Assembly (NCBI GenBank): GCA_002298165.1
Contig: DBMI01000007.1
Location: 22,152-50,798 of the forward strand
Direction of reading: 5' to 3'
DNA: 28,647 bases
Origin: Desulfarculales bacterium UBA702
GTDB lineage: Bacteria > Desulfobacterota > Syntrophobacteria > Syntrophobacterales > Syntrophobacteraceae
The position numbers were made by a program, and so were the translations under genes. Shown here one piece after another: positions 7,699 to 15,404 of the stretch (positions are counted from its first letter, which is position 1; each line of letters begins with the position of its first letter). Under the pieces are notes generated by a model. It was not told the DNA's origin and ran no database searches. It worked only from the letters and a program-made list of their open reading frames with translations.

Positions 7699-8865
7699 TC
7701 ACCTGGCGCGAAGCGCCGAAACGATATTTAGTCTCGAGGCCCTTACCGACGGGAGCATCCCGCCCGCAATGCCCATCACTACGGCGAAGATAATGGAATA
7801 GACAGCGATTCGCCTGTTTAGGAGAAACCGGAATGTAAGTTCCGAAAAGGTCTGCCAGTTGAGGGTGGAGATGGTAAGTTTGTTCATGAATGAAGCCCCG
7901 AAAAGTCCCAGGGCCGCTCCTAGAAGGCTGAGAAAGACGGATTCGGCAAGGAAGGTCAGCAAAATGGTCCTCCTTTTAAACCCGAGCGCCCTGAGCGTAC
8001 CAATCTCGGGGGTCCGTGCAGCCACCGCCGCATACATCGTGATCATCGAACCAATCATGGCACCCAGGCTGAAAATGAGGGTAAGACTTATGCCGAGTAT
8101 CCGGATGAATCTGGCCATCAGCTCGGACTGTGCCTTGTAGTATTCGTTCTCGCGCCACGCCTCTTCGACCAGGCGCGGGTCCTTGAGAATTCGCTCCTTT
8201 AGATCCGCGAACGCACCCGGATCCCTCATGCGAATAGTAACCGACGAGTACACCGGCCTCTTGAAAGCACTCATCAGGGTGTCTACATCGGTCCAGATCT
8301 CGGAGTCGAATGCCGTCCCTCCCCCATCCATAACACCCACAATAGTCCAGGTTCTGCCGCCGAAAGAGAGGGTGCGCCCAAGCCCCCCGACGTTGAACTT
8401 CCTGGCTATGTTGGAGCCGATTATAACCTCCGATGATCCTGCCATAAACTCGCGTCCGGCACTTATCCTGACCTGGTTTCGGAGTTCGAGTGAAACCCCG
8501 TTCACAGCCCCCCTAACGCCAACATGAGATGCAGCGCCGGTATCTTTCCTCGGAAGATTTACAAGCACCAGAACCTCATGGGCCGCCAGTCTAAGTCCGG
8601 TGCCGCTAACTGAAACCTCCGGGAGGGTTTCTATGATAGCCGAATCGCTTCTGGGGATGATGCTCTGCATCTCCGTCTCGGACGAGCGTCGTATGAAAAC
8701 AGCATTTTCCGGGCTGCCCGAGGTTATGAGCGTTTGCTGGAGCCCCTCGGCAAGCATCAGAACGGTTGCGAACACAAAAATGACAAGCCCCATACCGCCG
8801 GCGGTTAGCATGGTTGTAAGCCGCCTTACCCAAAGATTTCGGTAGCTGTAATAGAAAAGGTTCAT
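7699..8865 (-). CDS. ABC transporter permease, FtsX/MacB-like
   Basis: This 388-residue membrane protein has the MacB/LolE/FtsX layout. There is one transmembrane helix near 18-40, a large periplasmic domain of about 200 residues, then three helices near 255-285, 300-335 and 355-380. The segment RTPEIGTLRALGFKRRTI between the second and third helices is the typical coupling region that contacts the ATPase. No ATPase or periplasmic adaptor gene lies beside it; its downstream neighbour is the HD hydrolase and upstream lies a divergent gene. Substrate is unknown; exporters or lipoprotein-handling systems are the usual choices. The ATG has no clear Shine-Dalgarno sequence, but the start fits the first helix well. 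Confidence 0.85.
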   Translation of the reverse strand: MNLFYYSYRNLWVRRLTTMLTAGGMGLVIFVFATVLMLAEGLQQTLITSGSPENAVFIRRSSETEMQSIIPRSDSAIIETLPEVSVSGTGLRLAAHEVLVLVNLPRKDTGAASHVGVRGAVNGVSLELRNQVRISAGREFMAGSSEVIIGSNIARKFNVGGLGRTLSFGGRTWTIVGVMDGGGTAFDSEIWTDVDTLMSAFKRPVYSSVTIRMRDPGAFADLKERILKDPRLVEEAWRENEYYKAQSELMARFIRILGISLTLIFSLGAMIGSMITMYAAVAARTPEIGTLRALGFKRRTILLTFLAESVFLSLLGAALGLFGASFMNKLTISTLNWQTFSELTFRFLLNRRIAVYSIIFAVVMGIAGGMLPSVRASRLNIVSALRAR

Positions 8866-9111
8866 AATTCGCCATATTAGCAGGAATTCTTGGATCGGGG
8901 AATTTAGGAATTAAAATGAAATTAACGACTGCGCAATTACATCGAATGGTTCGCAGGCGTGAAGGGATTTCGATGCCCCAATTCCCCGTCGGGACTTCTC
9001 TCATTGACAGGATCATTTAAGGCTCCTTACTTTCAGTGTAGATCTGTGTATGCCAATAAAATTAAGCAACTGTGGAAAATAGATTAGTGATTTTCAAAGA
9101 AGGAGCATCCA

Positions 9112-11040
9112 ATGGAGAAGCGTTTCTCGTATTTCTCTATCGCGGCGCTGGCGTTTGCGCTGATGTTGATTTTCGCAATGCCGACAGCAGCCAAGGCGGC
9201 CGCCGACACTAACCAGAAGGACATGTCCTCCGGTTCTGCTCAGGAAAGTTCTCAGGGCAGCAGTGGACAAACAGGACAATACCACCGTGACATGGGCGGA
9301 TCGTCCATGTCTAACCCTCATGGGCGAATGGATACCGATCAGTCCAAAACAGGCAATATGGCGTCACCTGGCATGAGTTCGGGTTCGGATTACCATGGCA
9401 AGTCGGCCCAGGAGAAGGATAAAGGCGAGTACCACGGCAAATCGGATACCGACACTATGCACGATCAAGGAGCATCCGGTTCCAAGATGATGGATGAGCA
9501 TCATGGAAAGATGGACACCGACCAGTCCAAATCAGGAAATATGACGTCACCTGGAATGAGTTCGGGCTCGGATTACCACGGCAAGTCGGGCCAGGAAAAG
9601 GATAAAGGCGAGTACCACGGCAAGTCGGATACCGACACGATGCACGATCAGGGAGCATCCTCCAAGATGATGGATGAGCATCATGGAAGGATGGAAAACC
9701 GATCTTCCGCATCCGACAAGGATAAGTCATCGTCTACCAGGGAGAAATCATCTTCTAACGAAAAAATGAGCGCCAAGGAGCAAAAAGAGATCAGCTCATA
9801 CTCGACTGAACGCAGGGAAGTCATAACGAGCCTGCCCGAAAACGAAAGGCGTGAATTCTTCGCTCTCAAGCCGGCTGAACGCGAAAGGTTCTTCACCCTG
9901 GCCCCCCGCGAAAGGGAAATCTTCGTTACTCTGAGCCCCCAGGAACGAGTTACGTTCATTCAATTGAAACCGGAACAAAGGGAAATCTTCATTACGCTTA
10001 GACCCGAAGAGCAGCACCGGTTCTTCTCGATGGGTACCCGGGAGCGGACGAAATGGCTGACATCCAGGTCCGAGCACGGCCAGCGTATGTGGGGCAGGGA
10101 CACGGAAAAAGGTGAGATGCGAGATAACGATGAAAAAGAGATCAGCTCGCTTTCAGGGGAACGCAGGGAAATCATAACAAGTCTTCCCGAAAACGAGAGG
10201 CGTGAATTCTTCACTCTCAGACAGACTGAACGCGAAAAATTCTTTGCCCTGGCTCCCCGCGAACGAGAAATTTTCTTCACATTGAAACCTCAGGAACGTG
10301 TCACCTTTATTCAACTGCCTTCAGAGCAAAGGGAAGTCTTCACTACACTTAGACCCGAAGAGCAGCACCGGTTCTTCTCGATGCGTACCGAGGAGCGTAC
10401 AAGGTTCCTGACGTCCAGATCCGATCACGGCCAGCGCATGTCGGGCAGAGACTCTGAAAAAGGCGAGATGCGCAGTAAAGATATGGACACGCGCTCAAAG
10501 GATACCGATGCATCGCGAAGCGCGAAAGATGTGGAAAAATCCGGCAGCATGAAGTCCGATGAAAGCATGAGCAGGACTGACAAAGATGCGAATCGTGGCA
10601 GCAAAATGAATCAGATGGATCGAAGCTCGTCCGACAAGGATACCGATGCACAGCGAAAAGCGAAAGATATGGAAAAATCCGGTAGCATGAAGTCCGATGA
10701 AAGCATGAATAGGACTGACAAAGATACGAATCGTGACAGCAAAATGAATCAGATGGATCGAAGCTCGTCCGACAAGGACATTAGCGGTAAACAGAGCAAG
10801 AGCAAGCAGAGCGGGGCCTATGATCAAGGTACGAGCACAATGAGCCGCGATTACGGCACCCAGCAGCGGGACCGGGATGTTTCGGAAAAGTCGCAGCAGG
10901 GTGATTTTGACCGCAGCCCGAATAAATCATCGCGCAACGACTATGATCGTAATGCCAATCAGCCCTCGCAAAGCGGATCGAGCCAGTACGGTCAGCAGCA
11001 AAACCAGGCAAATCAGGATAAGGCAGATACGGCCAGGTAA
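9112..11040 (+). CDS. Secreted low-complexity repeat protein with 11-residue ER repeats
   Basis: This 642-residue protein starts with a signal peptide (hydrophobic 9-23, likely cleavage after AKA near 29) and is then extremely hydrophilic, rich in Ser, Asp, Lys, Gln, Met and His, with no Cys. Three kinds of repeat are visible. Residues 73-193 hold two 60-61-residue copies with His/Met-rich motifs (DYHGK, EYHGK, MMDEHHGKM). Residues 233-321 and 350-438 are two copies of a block of about eight units with the form E-R-x-x-phi-phi-x-L-x-P-x. Residues 464-555 are two 46-residue copies. The ER units loosely recall DUF3106-type proteins. The function is unknown; a periplasmic or extracellular metal-binding, matrix or stress protein is possible. 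AAGGAG sits ahead of the ATG. Confidence 0.8.
   Translation: MEKRFSYFSIAALAFALMLIFAMPTAAKAAADTNQKDMSSGSAQESSQGSSGQTGQYHRDMGGSSMSNPHGRMDTDQSKTGNMASPGMSSGSDYHGKSAQEKDKGEYHGKSDTDTMHDQGASGSKMMDEHHGKMDTDQSKSGNMTSPGMSSGSDYHGKSGQEKDKGEYHGKSDTDTMHDQGASSKMMDEHHGRMENRSSASDKDKSSSTREKSSSNEKMSAKEQKEISSYSTERREVITSLPENERREFFALKPAERERFFTLAPREREIFVTLSPQERVTFIQLKPEQREIFITLRPEEQHRFFSMGTRERTKWLTSRSEHGQRMWGRDTEKGEMRDNDEKEISSLSGERREIITSLPENERREFFTLRQTEREKFFALAPREREIFFTLKPQERVTFIQLPSEQREVFTTLRPEEQHRFFSMRTEERTRFLTSRSDHGQRMSGRDSEKGEMRSKDMDTRSKDTDASRSAKDVEKSGSMKSDESMSRTDKDANRGSKMNQMDRSSSDKDTDAQRKAKDMEKSGSMKSDESMNRTDKDTNRDSKMNQMDRSSSDKDISGKQSKSKQSGAYDQGTSTMSRDYGTQQRDRDVSEKSQQGDFDRSPNKSSRNDYDRNANQPSQSGSSQYGQQQNQANQDKADTAR
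9328..9690 (+). repeat. Tandem duplication, about 180 bp, two copies, within the repeat protein gene
   Basis: Codons 73-133 (9328-9510) and 134-193 (9511-9690) encode near-identical 61- and 60-residue units starting MDTDQSK and ending HHGK or HHGR. The DNA is also clearly repeated, with mostly silent differences and one missing codon (Gly in GASGSKMM versus GASSKMM). A third unit begins at codon 194 but degenerates at once. Confidence 0.85.
9808..10425 (+). repeat. Duplicated 351-bp block of 11-residue ER repeats
   Basis: Codons 233-321 (9808-10074) and 350-438 (10159-10425) align without gaps at an offset of 117 codons. Within each block, units of 11 residues (the first has 12) begin with E-R or Q-R and carry paired aromatic or aliphatic residues at positions 5-6 and Leu at position 8. 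Eight units are present per block, the last ones ending in TSRS-x-HGQRM. Confidence 0.85.
10501..10776 (+). repeat. Tandem 138-bp duplication near the gene's 3' end
   Basis: Codons 464-509 and 510-555 are two 46-residue copies beginning DTDA and ending DRSSSDK. The nucleotide repeat is strong, for example GATACCGATGCA at both 10501 and 10639. A third, broken copy starts at codon 556. Confidence 0.85.
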
Positions 11041-11131
11041 CTACAGCATCAGCTAAGGCGGCAGGTCCGCCGGATTCAACTAGGTTGGCTCAAGTGCTCG
11101 TGAGACTTTGCCAATTTTGTGGTGATACGCA

Positions 11132-11160
11132 AAGTGGGCACGGTTTTTCCGTGCCCACTT
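11132..11160. repeat. Perfect 12-bp GTGGGCACGG hairpin, possible bidirectional terminator
   Basis: AAGTGGGCACGG (11132-11143) pairs perfectly with CCGTGCCCACTT (11149-11160) around a T5 loop. It lies between the convergent ends of the repeat protein gene and gatA. It is the strongest member of the GGGCACG/CGTGCCC family, and a half-copy (GGGCACGATAACCG) lies near 11181. It could terminate transcription from both sides, although the flanking T content is modest. Confidence 0.6.
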
Positions 11161-11260
11161 GTTGTTGCTCGTAAATTAATGGGCACGATAACCGCGCCTG
11201 TTGGACAGTTGCCGAATGGGATGTGGTTTCCAAACTTTTCTTTGGGCAACCCGAGTTCTG

Positions 11261-12739
11261 TCAGGCCAGCCGGCTGATGACTTCGGTTTTACGGCTTCCA
11301 ATTTCCGAAATGGTAGCCTGTTCAAACTGGTGGGCCACTCTCAGAATCAGTTCCTCGCTGAAATGGGGGCCAAGTATTTGAAGCCCGATGGGCAGATTGT
11401 CGCTGGTGAAGCCGCACGGCACCGACAGGCCGGGTATACCCGCAAGGCTTGCCGGGAGGGTGAACACATCGCTTAGGTACATCTGGAGCGGGTCGTCCGA
11501 TTTCTCGCCGATCTTGAATGCAGGTATCGGCGCAACGGGGGCCAGGAGGGCGTCGCATTTTTCGAATGCCTCCTGGAAATCGCGCCGGATTAGATTTCTT
11601 ACCTGTGATGCCTTCTTATAGTATGCATCGTAATATCCCGCCGAAAGGACATAAGTGCCCAGCATAATCCGGCGCTTTACTTCAGCGCCGAACCCCTGTG
11701 AACGGCTCTTGCGGTACATTTCCATAAGGTCTTTTGCACCGCTTGCCCTTAGCCCGTATTTTACCCCGTCATAGCGGGCGAGATTCGATGAGGCCTCGGC
11801 TGGAGCGACGATGTAATAGGCAGCGATTCCGTATTCGGTATGAGGCAGGGAAACATCGACAATCTGTGCTCCGAGGTCCCTGCAAGTGTCGATTGCCCGG
11901 CGCACGGCCACCAGGACTTCGGGTGAGGTCCCCTCGATGAAATATTCCCTGGGTATTCCGAGTCGAAGCCCGCGGATGGGCTGTGAAAGCGCCGCCCGGT
12001 AGTCGGGGACCGGCAAGTCTACCGATGTTGAATCGCGCCTGTCGTAACCAGCGATTGCCTGGAGCAGTATCGCGGCGTCCTCGACGTCCCTAGTGATTGG
12101 GCCAATCTGGTCGAGGGAGGAAGCGAAAGCGACAAGCCCAAATCTGGATACCCGGCCGTATGTGGGCTTCAGACCTACCACACCACAAAATGATGCCGGC
12201 TGGCGGATCGAGCCTCCGGTATCGGTCCCGAGCGACCCTGCGCATAATCCCGCGGCAACTGCGGCAGCCGACCCTCCGCTCGATCCCCCCGGCACCCTCT
12301 CAAGGTCCCAGGGATTGCGCGTCGGGCCGAAAGCGGAATTCTCGGTGGAGGACCCCATTGCAAATTCGTCCATGTTCGTTTTGCCTATGAAAATGGCCCC
12401 GGCATCCCTCAATTTCGTGGTTACGGTACCATCATAGGGCGGGACGAAATTTTCCAGGATCCGCGAGCCACAGGTTGTCAGGGTCCCCTTGATGCAGATA
12501 ACATCCTTTATGGCCAACGGTACTCCGGCAATGGGCGAGGCAGCAAAATCTTTCTTTCCGCTATCGAAGAGCTTTGCCTCTTGCAGTGCCATGTCCGCAA
12601 GAGTGCTGATATACGATTTTACCTTTGGATCAACCGCTTCGATACGGTCCAGGAAGGCGGAAACCAACTCGACCGCTCCGGCCCGCCGGCTTGCCAACAT
12701 ATCGTGTATTTCGTGCATTGTAAGCGAATAAATGTCCAA
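11261..12739 (-). CDS. gatA: Asp-tRNA(Asn)/Glu-tRNA(Gln) amidotransferase subunit A
   Basis: GatA is the glutaminase subunit that releases ammonia for converting misacylated Glu-tRNA(Gln) or Asp-tRNA(Asn) to the amide form. The amidase-signature triad is intact: K78 (AIKDV), S153 (GGSSGGS) and S177 (GTDTGGSIRQ). The 492-residue length is normal. I accept the TTG start at 12739 because AGGGGG lies at good spacing and the N-terminus MDIYSLTMHEIHDML aligns with the family; the next ATG, at codon 8, would trim the first helix. gatC lies 96 bases upstream in the same direction, but gatB is not in the window. Confidence 0.95.
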   Translation of the reverse strand: MDIYSLTMHEIHDMLASRRAGAVELVSAFLDRIEAVDPKVKSYISTLADMALQEAKLFDSGKKDFAASPIAGVPLAIKDVICIKGTLTTCGSRILENFVPPYDGTVTTKLRDAGAIFIGKTNMDEFAMGSSTENSAFGPTRNPWDLERVPGGSSGGSAAAVAAGLCAGSLGTDTGGSIRQPASFCGVVGLKPTYGRVSRFGLVAFASSLDQIGPITRDVEDAAILLQAIAGYDRRDSTSVDLPVPDYRAALSQPIRGLRLGIPREYFIEGTSPEVLVAVRRAIDTCRDLGAQIVDVSLPHTEYGIAAYYIVAPAEASSNLARYDGVKYGLRASGAKDLMEMYRKSRSQGFGAEVKRRIMLGTYVLSAGYYDAYYKKASQVRNLIRRDFQEAFEKCDALLAPVAPIPAFKIGEKSDDPLQMYLSDVFTLPASLAGIPGLSVPCGFTSDNLPIGLQILGPHFSEELILRVAHQFEQATISEIGSRKTEVISRLA

Positions 12740-12835
12740 TTTTTCCCCCTGGAAGTCTCCCGCGCAGCGCGCTCCTAGCCAACAATATTGAGCCTTACGC
12801 CTTCTGGTCCTCTGCCTTCCCCGCCAATCAATCGA

Positions 12836-13126
12836 TTAAATTACCTTTGGCACAACGAAATTGCACCCGTCGGTCTCGGGGGAATTTGCGAGTGCATCCT
12901 GCCTCTCAAGCGAAGGACTTACGCAATCAGGTCGATGGACATTTTCAACCTGGATGGCATGGGTCATCGGGGAGATGCCCTCAGTGTCCAATTCGTTCAA
13001 CTTGTCCATATATCCGAGGATCTGGTTCATCTGGCCTGTCATTCGATCTTCCTCGGAATCCGACAATTCGAGCCGGGCAAGTTTGGCGACGTGCCGGACC
13101 CCTTCCTTGGAGATTTTTTCGTTCAT
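12836..13126 (-). CDS. gatC: Asp-tRNA(Asn)/Glu-tRNA(Gln) amidotransferase subunit C
   Basis: GatC is the small belt-like subunit that stabilises GatA-GatB. The 96-residue protein begins MNEKISKEGVRHVAKLARLEL, contains the middle helix region (MNQILGYMDKLNELDTEGISPM) and ends with the typical extended tail (NFVVPKVI). The ATG at 13126 is preceded by AGGAA at suitable spacing; a longer frame to 13219 would overlap the upstream gene and has no family support. It lies between the HExxH protein (25 bases upstream) and gatA (96 bases downstream). Confidence 0.93.
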   Translation of the reverse strand: MNEKISKEGVRHVAKLARLELSDSEEDRMTGQMNQILGYMDKLNELDTEGISPMTHAIQVENVHRPDCVSPSLERQDALANSPETDGCNFVVPKVI

Positions 13127-13151
13127 ATCGATTCCTGATTTTCCCGGAATT

Positions 13152-13727
13152 TTAGAGTGTAGGCTGCCAGTCCGCGCCCTTGGCCGCCAGGAAGTTCTCC
13201 ATTGTGCGGCAGTTTCCAAATGCGGCCAGGACCTCGGGCAGCCCGTCTATGCGAGGTCTTTGCAGAAGCGTGTAAGTCAGCTCGTGGACCCTTCTTTCCT
13301 CAATGTCCTGCTCGGCTGGAGTGCTGTCGAAGCGTTGGAGAAATTTGGAGAATCGGACCACGTGAATCAGCTCGTGTATTACCACATACGTGGTGAGCGG
13401 GAACAGCGATATATGAGGATCACGGTTGACAGCCCTGCGAATTACGTGGTCCTGGATGCAGATCTTGAAGAAGTCGCCCGGCTCGCTGCCGCGCATCCGC
13501 TCACCCGGGCGGCGCAGATATCTTCGGATTTGCGCGAAGGCAAAATCTGTAATCTCTTCCCCGTGGAGGTCCTTAAGCCCCTGTATGTCGTAGCGGTACC
13601 TCTTCCACTCGGATGTGGATATTTTGTAGAAATCGCTGATTAGATCCTCGGAGATCTCGATGGCCCGAGCAAGGACTCCGATCTCTTCGGAATGAAAGGC
13701 TACGCGATCCATTTTCGCTACGATCAC
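13152..13727 (-). CDS. HExxH-containing putative metalloprotease of unknown function
   Basis: I do not recognise a named family for this 191-residue protein. It has a zincin-type motif, VVIHELIHVVRF, with H118, E119 and H122, followed by an acidic stretch (EERRVHE) in which E143, E144 or H148 could supply the third zinc ligand. The N-terminal part has alternating helices and a basic RRYLRR segment. There is no signal peptide or membrane segment, so it is predicted cytoplasmic. It lies 25 bases upstream of gatC and is probably cotranscribed with gatC-gatA. The GTG start at 13727 has GGGA directly against it, so ATG at codon 6 (13712) is an alternative; neither has ideal spacing. Confidence 0.72.
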   Translation of the reverse strand: MIVAKMDRVAFHSEEIGVLARAIEISEDLISDFYKISTSEWKRYRYDIQGLKDLHGEEITDFAFAQIRRYLRRPGERMRGSEPGDFFKICIQDHVIRRAVNRDPHISLFPLTTYVVIHELIHVVRFSKFLQRFDSTPAEQDIEERRVHELTYTLLQRPRIDGLPEVLAAFGNCRTMENFLAAKGADWQPTL

Positions 13728-13828
13728 TCCCGCGCAGAATGCAAAACCTCGCCGCTTAACGGCGTGATTTCAATATTTACATAAGTTTCTCGATTAGTTC
13801 AATGGCCGGCGGGTGGTTTTGCGGTTCT

Positions 13829-13856
13829 GCGAGGCAGGTTGGAAAGCCTGCCCCGC
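13829..13856. repeat. GGCAGG/CCTGCC palindrome
   Basis: GGCAGG (13833-13838) pairs with CCTGCC (13847-13852), and the flanking GCG (13829-13831) can pair with CGC (13854-13856) across one mismatch. It lies between the rubrerythrin gene and the HExxH gene, both on the minus strand. The sequence GGCAGG...AAGCCTGCCCC is shared in part with 4995-5016 and 15356-15371. Confidence 0.5.
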
Positions 13857-13881
13857 ATGCTGCTTGATTAAACTGGTACAC

Positions 13882-14373
13882 CTAAGACTTAAAGAATGCC
13901 TTTTTATTGGCTCCGCACACCGGGCATGTGTCGGGGCAGTCCGTTTCGTGGGTGTAGCCGCAGATCTTACATATCCAGTAATCCTGGACGGGATACTTGT
14001 CGGGGTCCGCAAGCGCTTTCTTGAAAAGTTCGGCATGGATCTTCTCGACTTCGTTCGCATAGTTAAACGAAACTTCGGCTGATTTGTTCCCCTCTCCCTT
14101 TGCGCCCTCAATCATAGGGGGATACATTTCGGTGAACTCGTGGACCTCGCCCGAAAGAGCCGCTTCGATGTTTTCCTTGGTAGTCTTAACTCCTCCGGCC
14201 GTGCGGAAGTGCTTTATTGCATGGATCGTTTCGGCCTCGGCAACGGCCCTGAAGAGCTTGGCGACTCCGTGCAGGAATTCATCCTCGGCCCTTTGGGCGA
14301 AAGCAAGGTATTTCCTGTTCGCCTGCGACTCCCCCGCAAAGGCATCCATCAGGTCTTTTTTCGTTTTGGACAT
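13882..14373 (-). CDS. rbr: Rubrerythrin
   Basis: Rubrerythrin reduces hydrogen peroxide using electrons from rubredoxin, protecting anaerobes in the cytoplasm. The 163-residue protein has a four-helix diiron domain with E15 (FAGES), the ExxH pair E48/H51, E81 and a second ExxH at E110/H113. The C-terminal rubredoxin-like domain has C135-x2-C138 and C150-x2-C153. Length and domain order are typical. AAGGAG lies a few bases before the ATG at 14373, one of the strongest ribosome binding sites in the window, which fits an abundant stress protein. No peroxide-responsive operator is clearly visible. Confidence 0.95.
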   Translation of the reverse strand: MSKTKKDLMDAFAGESQANRKYLAFAQRAEDEFLHGVAKLFRAVAEAETIHAIKHFRTAGGVKTTKENIEAALSGEVHEFTEMYPPMIEGAKGEGNKSAEVSFNYANEVEKIHAELFKKALADPDKYPVQDYWICKICGYTHETDCPDTCPVCGANKKAFFKS

Positions 14374-14885
14374 GCGTCTTCTCCTTTGAGTAGTGATTTA
14401 ATGGTGAACTCATATCAGAATGGGTCGCTAATTCGGCAAATGGTGCCAGCCGGCTGACCTCCGGCTCAATCTGGTCTGCCAGTCCTTAACAGAAGGAATA
14501 ACATAGAGCCGGCTATAGTGTGCGAAAGAGTTTCAGGTAGACCGGAAATCTAATGAACATCTTGTACAAAGTCAATTTAAGCTATTTTTTGATTTGACCG
14601 TCGCCCGGAATCATGTATTGTTTTGCTCTGGTCCGGGTAAGGCTTGCCCGCCGGACTCGGAGCGTCTTTTAGTTCGACCGCGGCAGCAAGCCCGCTCTTC
14701 TTCCCACGCAGACACTTTTCCCCGCTCCCCGCGAAGACGGTCCAGGCGCAAAGGCGCCCCTGTTGCTCCCTTTCCCGCAATTCGTTTTCAGGCCAGGGTA
14801 CCAGTTGAGAAGCCCGCCAACTTTTCGGGCATCGAGCACCTATAAACATTCTGCACATGAAAACCATTCAACAAGGAGGAGATGC
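14374..14885. other. 512-base divergent intergenic region
   Basis: No gene is supported between the rubrerythrin and thioesterase starts. The region should hold both promoters. A TATAAA at 14841-14846 could be the -10 box for the thioesterase gene, but its -35 region is poor and overlaps an inverted repeat, GCCCG (14812-14816)/CGGGC (14826-14830). An imperfect hairpin spans 14631-14656 (GTCCGGG...CCC...GGAC). Two AGCCGGCT-type palindromes near 14449 and 14507 are also visible. None of these is a recognised operator. Confidence 0.5.
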
Positions 14886-15284
14886 ATGTCACTTTTCGAG
14901 CCAGGCATGAGTCGAGAACTGATCGTAGTTTCCACTGCCGATGATTCCGCCCGGAATTTCTATGCCAACCTTCCGGACGTTTTCGCCACGCCCTGCCTGG
15001 GCGGGCTCATGGAAAGGGTTAGTGCCGAACTGATAAACGAGCACCTCAATCCGGGCGAGCAGTCGGTGGGCGCAACAATGGACCTCAAGCATACGGCGGC
15101 AACTCCCCTTGGTATGATCATCAGGGTGAGAACGGAGATCACCGCCGTCGAGGGCCGCAAGCTCACGTTCAAGCTCGAAGCATTCGATGAAGTGGAGAAG
15201 ATTGGAGAGGCCGTACACGAGCGATTCATTATAAATGCGGAAAAGTTTAACGCCAGGGTGGCTCAAAAGGCGAAGAAGGGCTAG
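14886..15284 (+). CDS. FlK-like hotdog thioesterase
   Basis: This 132-residue protein is a hotdog-fold acyl-CoA thioesterase resembling the fluoroacetyl-CoA thioesterase FlK. The putative triad is T35 (FATP), E43 (LMERVS) and H69 (DLKHTAATPLG). Its spacing, 8 then 26 residues, equals that which I recall for FlK T42-E50-H76. Real substrates of chromosomal homologues are mostly unknown, so only acyl-CoA hydrolysis is claimed. AAGGAGG at 14873-14879 is six bases from ATG 14886 and decides the start; upstream in-frame codons are non-coding. The acyl-CoA synthetase gene begins 120 bases downstream, giving a possible CoA-ester cycle of activation and hydrolysis. Confidence 0.85.
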   Translation: MSLFEPGMSRELIVVSTADDSARNFYANLPDVFATPCLGGLMERVSAELINEHLNPGEQSVGATMDLKHTAATPLGMIIRVRTEITAVEGRKLTFKLEAFDEVEKIGEAVHERFIINAEKFNARVAQKAKKG

Positions 15285-15355
15285 CCGAGTTCACCTCTCG
15301 GTAACATTTGCTTTGCGCTATGGCGCGAATACTTCCGGCACCCGGCTAATTGCAG

Positions 15356-15371
15356 GGCAGGCTTTCCTGCC
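15356..15371. repeat. GGCAGG-CTTT-CCTGCC hairpin followed by C9 tract
   Basis: GGCAGG (15356-15361) pairs with CCTGCC (15366-15371) around CTTT. It is followed at 15373-15381 by nine C residues, the longest C run I noticed. The element lies just before the ribosome binding site of the acyl-CoA synthetase gene and is related to the palindromes at 4995 and 13829. Confidence 0.5.
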
Positions 15372-15404
15372 GCCCCCCCCCAACGAACACGGAGAAGAGG
15401 GCCC

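Noticed and set aside
4913..8892. AGGAATTCTTG shared at 4913-4923 and 8882-8892
   Set aside because: Only 11 bases are shared and the flanks diverge; I could not show that it is more than a chance or degenerate short repeat.
9004..9032. TTGACA at 9004-9009 with TTACTT 17 bases later as the promoter of the repeat protein gene
   Set aside because: The -35 match is perfect but the -10 hexamer is poor, and no other support is visible, so it is not listed as a feature.
9328..10776. CRISPR or other non-coding tandem repeat
   Set aside because: The repeats keep the reading frame throughout one continuous gene with a signal peptide, and unit lengths are multiples of three, so they are protein repeats.
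15373..15381. C9 tract as a phase-variable switch
   Set aside because: It lies outside the coding sequence and before the ribosome binding site, and a single C run is weak evidence for phase variation.
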